Assembly (NCBI GenBank): GCA_017617315.1
Contig: JAFZWM010000022.1
Coordinates: forward strand, 1 to 64,000
DNA: 64,000 nucleotides
Direction of reading: 5' to 3'
Source: Bacteroidaceae bacterium
GTDB lineage: Bacteria; Bacteroidota; Bacteroidia; Bacteroidales; Bacteroidaceae
How positions within the stretch are numbered: the stretch's first letter is position 1; each line of letters begins with the position of its first letter. A program made the translations under genes and the position numbers. Shown piece after piece: positions 46,986 to 52,466 of this stretch. The notes beneath the pieces are model-generated. The model was not told where the DNA came from and made no database searches. It was given only the letters and a program-made list of their open reading frames with translations.

Positions 46986-47054
46986 AAAACAAGTATAAAA
47001 TAAAAGAATTTAAGTGATAGATTATCAATAAGTTCTAAATTTTATACTTGTTTT
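46986..47054. repeat. 16-bp perfect inverted repeat at the left end
   Basis: AAAACAAGTATAAAAT (46986-47001) is repeated as its exact reverse complement at 47039-47054, with 37 bases between. It lies between attL and the integrase promoter; an integrase or host-factor site is possible. Confidence 0.75.
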
Positions 47055-47084
47055 TGTTTTCATAAAAAAGACTAAGTGTTTGCT

Positions 47085-47107
47085 TTTTTGGCTACCCTTT
47101 GGCTACC
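47085..47107 (+). repeat. Left copy of a 23-bp terminal repeat
   Basis: Two direct half-sites TTGGCTACC, 11 bases apart, preceded by T. The identical 23 bases recur at 52078-52100. The site overlaps the expected -33 region of the integrase promoter. Confidence 0.85.
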
Positions 47108-47127
47108 CAAAATAAAGAAAGTTTTTT

Positions 47128-47135
47128 TATATTTG
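47128..47135 (+). promoter_or_regulatory. -7 box of the integrase gene
   Basis: TATATTTG, exact TAnnTTTG, 30 bases before ATG 47166. The 23-bp repeat ends 20 bases upstream. Confidence 0.65.
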
Positions 47136-47165
47136 CAATCATAAGAAATTAAAAGCAATAAAGAC

Positions 47166-48389
47166 ATGTCTTTAAAGAAAGATATAAGGAGCGATGACAC
47201 TTATATTATAAGTCAAGACAGCACCGACAACCCTAAAATCGGTGCTAAGATTTTGAGTAATGGAAGAGAAAGTTTGTTTCTTGACTATTACTTAGGCTAT
47301 CAAATGGTTTATTCTGAATCATTGGATAAGGAAGTTTCAAAGAAGTATAGAAAGAGGGAGTACCTTAAATTATATTTGTGGCAAGCACCAAGAACACCGC
47401 TTGAAAGACAGCAAAATAAGGAAACATTGGAGCTTGCAAAGAAAATTAGGTTTGAGAAAAGCCAAGAAATCCTTGAAAATATGGAAGGATATAGGTTAAA
47501 GACAAATCATAATGCTAATTTTCTGGACTTTTTCCAAAGCTATATTGCCAATTACACAAAGAAAGACATTAAGGTTGTGCAGATGGCATATAATAGGTTT
47601 GTAGACTTTCTAAATGCAACAAGTGAGTATCAGATGTATGCAAAGATGATAAAGCCAGAGCATATTACAAAAGATATGGTTGAGGCTTTTACAGAGTATT
47701 TGCAGACAAGGAGTGTTGGAGAGGGGGCTAAAAGTGTGTATAAGCGTTTCAAGAAGGTTGTAAAATATGCAGTAGAGCATGATGTGATGTTGAAGAATCC
47801 TTGCAATGGCATTGTAATAAAGATTGATGAGCAGTTGCTAAGAAAAGATGTGCTATCGCCAGAGGAAATGAAGAGGCTTATAGAAACACACTATACAGGC
47901 GAGAATCCAATTATAAGAAGAGCGTTTATATTCTGCTTATATTGTGGGCTAAGATATTGTGATGTTAAAGACCTTACATTTACAAACGTGGATTTCTCAA
48001 ACAAGTTATTGAAGTTTGAGCAGAACAAGACAAAGGGGCATAGTGCAGCAAGTGGTGTTGTTATTCCATTAAATGATGGTATCTTAAAATTGATTGGCAC
48101 ACCAGAAACTGACAATAGGGATGAACTTATATTCAAATTGCCAACTTATGCAAGCTGCTCAAAGGCTGTAAAGCATTGGGTAAAACATGCAGAGATAAAC
48201 AAGCATATTACATGGCATTGTGCAAGACATAGCTTTGCAGTAAACATATTAAACAACGGTGCAAACATTAAGACTGTTGCAAGCCTGTTGGGGCATAGCG
48301 ATTTGAAGAATACAGAGAAATACACAAGAGCAATTGACAAGCTGAAAGAGGATGCAATAAACAGCTTGCCAGTGCTTAATCTTGACTAA
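47166..48389 (+). CDS. int: Tyrosine-type site-specific integrase
   Basis: 407 aa Bacteroidetes-type integrase. An arm-binding N-terminal domain (about 20-105), a SAM-like core-binding domain (about 115-210), then the catalytic domain with R263 (GLRYCD), H351 and R354 (HCARH), H377 (LGHSD) and nucleophile Y386 (EKYTRAID), all present. It should integrate the element into the tRNA-Arg 3' end next to it. The complete catalytic set suggests an active enzyme. Confidence 0.95.
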   Translation: MSLKKDIRSDDTYIISQDSTDNPKIGAKILSNGRESLFLDYYLGYQMVYSESLDKEVSKKYRKREYLKLYLWQAPRTPLERQQNKETLELAKKIRFEKSQEILENMEGYRLKTNHNANFLDFFQSYIANYTKKDIKVVQMAYNRFVDFLNATSEYQMYAKMIKPEHITKDMVEAFTEYLQTRSVGEGAKSVYKRFKKVVKYAVEHDVMLKNPCNGIVIKIDEQLLRKDVLSPEEMKRLIETHYTGENPIIRRAFIFCLYCGLRYCDVKDLTFTNVDFSNKLLKFEQNKTKGHSAASGVVIPLNDGILKLIGTPETDNRDELIFKLPTYASCSKAVKHWVKHAEINKHITWHCARHSFAVNILNNGANIKTVASLLGHSDLKNTEKYTRAIDKLKEDAINSLPVLNLD

Positions 48390-48411
48390 TTAAAACTTAA
48401 ATAATATAGAC

Positions 48412-49284
48412 ATGATAATAGACCAAGATACGGCAGAGGACTTTATAGATGATTTGTTGTACTGTACAAAAGTCATTGAAAGATATTTGAAAGATTGTGA
48501 ATTAGCTAATAGCCATACCACTATACGGGGGTTAGATAATTTGGATGATAGTAAATCAACATACTATGTTCCACATTTTAATTATTTATCTTGTTGTTTT
48601 GATGATATTGCAAACAAAGCTGTTGAGTTAAAAGATTATGTTAAAAGAAATCATGATTTTGAGATGGCTGCAGCACTTTCAAAAATAAATAGGGGTGCTT
48701 GGGGACTAATATGTGTAGAATATGATTGGAAGGCAGATGATAGAAAGAAGACGGTATTCTGTCAGTTCTCAAAGGTTGAAAGTGTGTTGTTTGATATTCA
48801 TAATTGGTATTTGAAAAAGGCTTATAATATACCTCGAGAAGATATTATAAGTTGTAAATATTATGTGGATTGTTATACAGGCGAGGTGAAAAATAGCAAA
48901 ACCAAAAAGGTTATTAAACCGTTATTAGGCGATGTGCAAACAACGGATGTTCAAAGCATCAACCCAGAGCCTCAACAAAGTAAAACAACGAGAAGGAAAG
49001 GCAGACCAAAGTATACGTTTAAAGATTATATGGTAAATGATGAAGATGGCAGAAAGTTAGAAAAGATACGTTCTGTAATGAATGGTAGAAAAGGAAAGAA
49101 GGCAGCTTTGGTAATATGGACTTGTATGAAAATCGGCTGGATAGTACCAACACCAACTTTTAAAGCTGTGGCTGATGAATTTGGGAATATTGGGACACAA
49201 CAGGGATTTACAGGATATCTTAATGATATGTCATTTACTGATGCTGAAAAAGAATCGATGGAAAATATCTTTAAAAAAAGTTGA
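48412..49284 (+). CDS. Unknown 290-aa protein, AT-rich cargo gene
   Basis: Not recognised. No signal peptide or membrane segment. Residues ~1-165 are mixed helical with many Asp/Tyr/Cys (CCFDDIANKAVELKDYVKRN); after a Gln/Ser/Thr linker a second domain (about 195-290) begins RRKGRPKYTFKDYM and continues KGKKAALVIWTCMKIGWIVPTPTF, a kind of domain seen in other Bacteroidetes mobile elements. Parts are extremely AT-rich (14 G/C in 60 bases at 48541-48600), unlike int or rep. 22 bases after int and closed by its own hairpin. Cargo or regulatory role is a guess. Confidence 0.75.
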   Translation: MIIDQDTAEDFIDDLLYCTKVIERYLKDCELANSHTTIRGLDNLDDSKSTYYVPHFNYLSCCFDDIANKAVELKDYVKRNHDFEMAAALSKINRGAWGLICVEYDWKADDRKKTVFCQFSKVESVLFDIHNWYLKKAYNIPREDIISCKYYVDCYTGEVKNSKTKKVIKPLLGDVQTTDVQSINPEPQQSKTTRRKGRPKYTFKDYMVNDEDGRKLEKIRSVMNGRKGKKAALVIWTCMKIGWIVPTPTFKAVADEFGNIGTQQGFTGYLNDMSFTDAEKESMENIFKKS

Positions 49285-49311
49285 TGCCTTAATAAGGTGA
49301 AACGGTTGTAT

Positions 49312-49368
49312 AAAATTGTATTTAATTGTTTGGAGAAAATCCACAATTAAGTACAATTTTCTTTTTTT
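49312..49368 (+). terminator. Terminator between cargo gene and the replication genes
   Basis: AAAATTGTATTTAATTGT (49312-49329) pairs with 49343-49360 over 18 bases with one G-T pair, then C and seven T. It splits the element into two transcription units. Confidence 0.8.
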
Positions 49369-49423
49369 CATAGTGCTGTTTTTCTTTTGTTACTTTGCCA
49401 TTGTAATCAAATGCCAGAGTGCA

Positions 49424-49484
49424 AGCGGTAGATGATTGCAATTGGGGCAAAGAAGCATAAGCCTTGCACCTTATAGCGGTAGCC
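49424..49484. promoter_or_regulatory. Candidate control region in the leader of the HTH gene
   Basis: AGCGGTAG occurs twice (49424-49431, 49475-49482), GTGCAAG and CTTGCAC form an inverted pair, and GGTAGCC at 49478-49484 is the reverse complement of the GGCTACC half-site found at both element ends. A -7-like TACTTTG stands just upstream near 49401. Confidence 0.45.
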
Positions 49485-49509
49485 CAAACCATCTTAAAAA
49501 CTAATAAAG

Positions 49510-49800
49510 ATGGCAGAAGAAATAAAAAAGGTGGCTGACCTTATAACAGCCAACACACTATTTTGCACTAAGGAAGTGCTTACAAGTGATGAAACTGCAA
49601 AGTATTTGGGTATCTCAAAGAGTTATCTGTATAAGCTTACAATGAGACAGCAGATACCACATTACAAGCCAATGGGGAAAATGTGCTATTTTAACCGTAA
49701 AGAGGTTGAAAGTTGGTTGCAGAGCAACAGATGTGCAACAGCCAATGAGATAGAACAACAGGCACAAGCCTATTGCATGAAGAAAGGGGGTAGACTATGA
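49510..49800 (+). CDS. Excisionase-like helix-turn-helix protein
   Basis: 96 aa with a MerR/excisionase-type HTH (about 26-70): LTSDETAKYLGISKSYLYKLTMRQQIPHYKPMG..., then FNRKEVESWL, the characteristic end of the HTH_17 family. Likely directs excision or controls the downstream genes. Its stop overlaps the next start by four bases (ATGA). Confidence 0.88.
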   Translation: MAEEIKKVADLITANTLFCTKEVLTSDETAKYLGISKSYLYKLTMRQQIPHYKPMGKMCYFNRKEVESWLQSNRCATANEIEQQAQAYCMKKGGRL

Positions 49801-50339
49801 ATACACCAAACATAAGCTATTATGCAAAGATGGTAAACACTACCCAGAAGGGCAAGAAAACACCCAAGTACACTATTGTTGCACAAGCTGGATTTTATCC
49901 CCCAATGGATGCTTTAAGAGGGAAAAATGGGACAATATCATTTTATCTTTTGGCAAGCAAAGACAGCGGCAGCACCAAGGACAATGCACCATCAATGAAG
50001 TTACAGGGCAAAAACAGCCTTAACTTTACAGGGCTAAAAGAATATTTCCAAGATGGAAAATTGAGCGGCTTTGCCTATGGCAATCCTTCTGACAAACAGA
50101 CATACAGCAAGGACAATAAGGCAAACCCTTTCTATGAGTACAGAGAAGATTGTTTTTTGTTCTTGATAGAATGGGATGAAAAAGACCCTACAAACCTAAT
50201 ACCAATTTCTATTGAATTGATTGTGTTGGACGGTGCAAAGGTTCTTTCAAGTGCATATTGCAAGCAGCTTGTTTTGGGTGGCTTTGATGAGCCTTTGAAG
50301 GCTTTGAGAGAACAAGCAAAGAAAGTAAATGCCTTATAA
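49797..50339 (+). CDS. Unknown 180-aa protein coupled to the HTH and rep genes
   Basis: Not recognised. Soluble and beta-rich in appearance (GTISFYLLASKDSG, CFLFLIEWDEKDP, SIELIVLDGAKVLSSAYCKQL), no signal peptide. Position between an excisionase-like gene and a rolling-circle-type initiator is where such small replicons often keep a single-strand DNA-binding protein, but I see no motif to prove it. Overlaps the HTH gene by four bases, so co-translated. Confidence 0.7.
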   Translation: MNTPNISYYAKMVNTTQKGKKTPKYTIVAQAGFYPPMDALRGKNGTISFYLLASKDSGSTKDNAPSMKLQGKNSLNFTGLKEYFQDGKLSGFAYGNPSDKQTYSKDNKANPFYEYREDCFLFLIEWDEKDPTNLIPISIELIVLDGAKVLSSAYCKQLVLGGFDEPLKALREQAKKVNAL

Positions 50340-50376
50340 TAATATGTAGTTTGTGGGCAAAATTTGGTAACACATT

Positions 50377-50388
50377 ATACATATGTAT
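50377..50388. promoter_or_regulatory. 12-bp palindrome over the rep start codon
   Basis: ATACATATGTAT is a perfect palindrome with the rep ATG (50383-50385) inside it. It could be an operator or an element of the replication origin; with no second copy seen, chance is possible. Confidence 0.35.
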
Positions 50389-51327
50389 GATAAGGTGAAA
50401 CTATGGATTGATAGGACAATAGTTGGGGAGCATTTCCCCACTATTGTAAACTATCTGGATGATGCAAATACCCAGATAAACCATCAGACAGGAGAGGTTA
50501 AGACATTTGGCTGCTTGAATGGCTTGAAAGTTTCTGTCTTTGCTGGTGGCTTGTATGTGGTGGGGAGTTTGCCCAAATATCTGTATGGTAGCAATGTTTA
50601 TTCTTTGGATAGACATACAACAGCTAAAGCATTTGAAAAGTTGGAAGATGCTTTGCACGTTACTATCGGGAAAGCATCTGTTACAGGTGTGGAGTTTGGT
50701 ACAAACTTTCTAATGAAGCACCAAGTACCAAATTATCTTGTTAAGTTGGGAAATATGCCAAGGTTGAGCAGATACCACTTTGAGCCATCAACCTTGTATT
50801 ATAAGGGAACAGGCAAGCAACAGCCCAAAGTATATGCTTTCTATGATAAGAAGGTTGAAGCGACAACTAAAGGCATGGCTTTTCCAGAGGACTTGAAGGG
50901 GGCAAATATGTTAAGATATGAGATGAGGCTAAACGGCAGACTGCCACAACAATTGAGAGTGGCAGAGGTTACAGCCTCAACATTAACACAAGCCCCCTTT
51001 TACAAGATGATGGTTAAACGCTATCAAGATAGTTACTTTTCAATATCCAAACAGAACAGTATCAAAACAAACGTTATGAGTGAAATAAAGACTGTTTCAG
51101 ACGCTTTTAATGTGTTTGTGGCAAGATTGATAAGCCAATCAGACCAAACCCAAATAAGCGGTTTCCTTGATGAATTAAAAGAGGCTGGTGTGTTTGAGGA
51201 CAGAAAAAACTACAGCCGTTTAAAGAAGAAAATACAGGAAATTGCTACAAAAGCAAATATCACCGTAACAGATGAGTTGATGAGAGAGCTGGATGATGAA
51301 ATTAAAAATTGTGGTGCTTATGTTTAA
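50383..51327 (+). CDS. Replication initiator of the phage II/X (CRI) type
   Basis: 314 aa. YDKVKLWID at the N-terminus, VVGSLPKYLYGSN, VTGVEFGTNFLMKH, TLYYKGTGKQQPKVYAFYDKKVEA and MLRYEMRLNGRLPQQL fit the order of motifs of replication proteins of filamentous phages and related plasmids (gene II/X family), which nick one strand to start rolling-circle copying. A Rep_trans-type initiator is the alternative. Full length without breaks. It suggests that the excised circle replicates by itself. Confidence 0.7.
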   Translation: MYDKVKLWIDRTIVGEHFPTIVNYLDDANTQINHQTGEVKTFGCLNGLKVSVFAGGLYVVGSLPKYLYGSNVYSLDRHTTAKAFEKLEDALHVTIGKASVTGVEFGTNFLMKHQVPNYLVKLGNMPRLSRYHFEPSTLYYKGTGKQQPKVYAFYDKKVEATTKGMAFPEDLKGANMLRYEMRLNGRLPQQLRVAEVTASTLTQAPFYKMMVKRYQDSYFSISKQNSIKTNVMSEIKTVSDAFNVFVARLISQSDQTQISGFLDELKEAGVFEDRKNYSRLKKKIQEIATKANITVTDELMRELDDEIKNCGAYV

Positions 51328-51408
51328 GTGGTGTTTTGCAAACAGCATTTTTACAAATTTTACACATAAAAAATGTATTTTTTTTGTAAACAACAAGAAA
51401 AAACAAAA

Positions 51409-51714
51409 ATGAAGGGACATACAAACAACCCTAACGGCAGACCCAAGGGGAAGCCCAACAAGATAACAGGCGACTTGAAGAAGTTTCTGAAAACCGTTAT
51501 CGACAATAACCAAAGACAGATAAACAAGGATTTAAAGGCACTAAATCCAAAAGACCGTCTTTTAATCCTTGAAAAGTTCATGTCTTATGTTGTGCCAAAG
51601 CAGCAACAACAGCAAGTAATAGATTTCAGCCACATAACGGATGCACAATTGAATGATGTTATAGAGGGCTTGACAGAAAACATTAACGAGAACGAGCAGA
51701 ACGATGAAGTATAA
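51409..51714 (+). CDS. DUF5681-like small protein
   Basis: 101 aa starting MKGHTNNPNGRPKGKPNKIT, a N-P-N-G-R-P-K-G motif shared with small DNA-associated proteins of phages and plasmids (DUF5681-like); then a helical part and a polyglutamine run of five. ATG 51409 is preferred to 51373, because the extension reads through an AT-rich, promoter-like tract. Overlaps the next gene by 11 bases. Confidence 0.65.
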   Translation: MKGHTNNPNGRPKGKPNKITGDLKKFLKTVIDNNQRQINKDLKALNPKDRLLILEKFMSYVVPKQQQQQVIDFSHITDAQLNDVIEGLTENINENEQNDEV

Positions 51715-51931
51715 ACTGACAAGGGATGACAAGATAATCCTTTTGAACGCTTTGAAGAGCGGAGAAATAGAAGAACATATTTTGTGGGAGTGGGGACATA
51801 ATGCAATGCACCAAGCCACAGAAGAAGAGATTAATGAAGAGATAGACAAAATTTATAAAATAGACAATGGCGAGAGATGTTGCAAAAGGATGCAACGGTT
51901 AGGCTTTTGCCCATACGTTAAGCCGACATAA
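51704..51931 (+). CDS. Small acidic protein with C-terminal cysteines
   Basis: 75 aa, helical, with ILWEWGHNAMHQATEEEINEEIDKIY followed by CCKRMQRLGFCPYVKP. Three clustered Cys could bind metal, but no family is recognised. Last gene of the element; overlaps the gene before it. Confidence 0.6.
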   Translation: MKYKLTRDDKIILLNALKSGEIEEHILWEWGHNAMHQATEEEINEEIDKIYKIDNGERCCKRMQRLGFCPYVKPT

Positions 51932-51942
51932 GAAATATTATA

Positions 51943-51983
51943 GCAGAGAGTCTCAATTTTAGTGTTGAGGCTTTCTGCTTTTC
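51943..51983 (+). terminator. Terminator of the element's rep operon
   Basis: GCAGAGAGTCTCAA (51943-51956) pairs with TTGAGGCTTTCTGC (51965-51978), 14 positions with two G-T pairs, then TTTTCT. Confidence 0.8.
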
Positions 51984-52148
51984 TAAAGTAGAATGTATTA
52001 GTTTTTGTGAATTTTAGAATACAATACAGATAGAATTTTATACCTTATTTTTAGAGGCAAAAGTTATAGTTGTGTTCTTTTTGGCTACCCTTTGGCTACC
52101 TGTAAAATTTAAAACTATTGATAATCAATGGTATAGTATTATATTATA
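51984..52148. other. Right end of the element, non-coding
   Basis: 165 AT-rich bases without a gene. They hold the right copy of the 23-bp repeat (52078-52100) and stop at the 18-bp core. Confidence 0.6.
52078..52100 (+). repeat. Right copy of the 23-bp terminal repeat
   Basis: Identical in sequence and direction to 47085-47107, with two TTGGCTACC half-sites. It starts 71 and ends 49 bases before the right core, against about 107 bases on the left. Confidence 0.85.
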
Positions 52149-52166
52149 ATTCCCCTCGGGGGTACA
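52149..52166 (+). repeat. attR: second copy of the 18-bp core
   Basis: ATTCCCCTCGGGGGTACA, a duplicate of the tRNA 3' end. Only the core is present, so this is not a second tRNA gene. Confidence 0.92.
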
Positions 52167-52208
52167 AAAGGCAGATTGAAAACCGTTCGGTTTTCGGTCT
52201 GCCTTTTT
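52166..52208 (+). terminator. Displaced terminator of the tRNA-Arg gene
   Basis: AAAAGGCAGA, TT, GAAAACCG, loop TT, CGGTTTTC, GG, TCTGCCTTTT: a long two-part stem followed by T. It starts at the very end of the 18-bp core, that is, right after the tRNA in the uninterrupted chromosome. Confidence 0.8.
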
Positions 52209-52390
52209 GTTTGACAGGCTTTCAATATTGACAGAAATCGGTGTATCTTCTGTTAAAATCTGTTAAATAAGAGATTTTATAGACGAAATTCGTAATTCTG
52301 AGATTAAACTATGTTGTAAATATAATTTACTTTTTTGTCTAAATATAATCGGATATTGTATGTTTTACAATAAGAAGTTGGCTTTTGAGG

Positions 52391-52420
52391 TTGTATGATT
52401 CTTTTTTTTTCTTATTTTTG
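52391..52420 (+). promoter_or_regulatory. Promoter of the TonB-dependent receptor gene
   Basis: TTG (52391-52393), 19 bases, TATTTTTG (52413-52420). An in-frame start at 52395 lies inside this promoter, so ATG 52467 is the start. The 180 bases upstream, back to the displaced terminator, show nothing else. Confidence 0.75.
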
Positions 52421-52466
52421 CGACACGAAATATGTTTTTAACAGGAGAGTAATATTATCAGTAACA

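Larger units (their letters stand above)
46961..52166 (+). mobile_element. 5.2-kb integrated element in tRNA-Arg(CCT)
   Basis: Bounded by the 18-bp direct repeat ATTCCCCTCGGGGGTACA (46961-46978 and 52149-52166), the left copy being the 3' end of the intact tRNA gene. Gene order: tyrosine integrase, unknown 290-aa gene, HTH excisionase-like gene, unknown 180-aa gene, phage II/X-type replication initiator, DUF5681-like small gene, 75-aa gene; all on the plus strand. No coat, Zot-like, relaxase, mobilisation or resistance gene is seen. Parts are much AT-richer than the neighbours. Best read as a minimal integrative replicon, satellite or cryptic filamentous-phage relative. Confidence 0.9.

Noticed and set aside
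47166..48389. Element as a conjugative transposon or IME
   Set aside because: No relaxase, coupling protein or transfer gene is visible in the 5.2 kb; the initiator looks like a phage/plasmid replication protein. A Rep protein doubling as relaxase cannot be excluded.
52149..52166. Second tRNA gene or tRNA fragment at the right end
   Set aside because: Only 18 bases match; upstream sequence has no anticodon or D arm. It is the duplicated attachment core.
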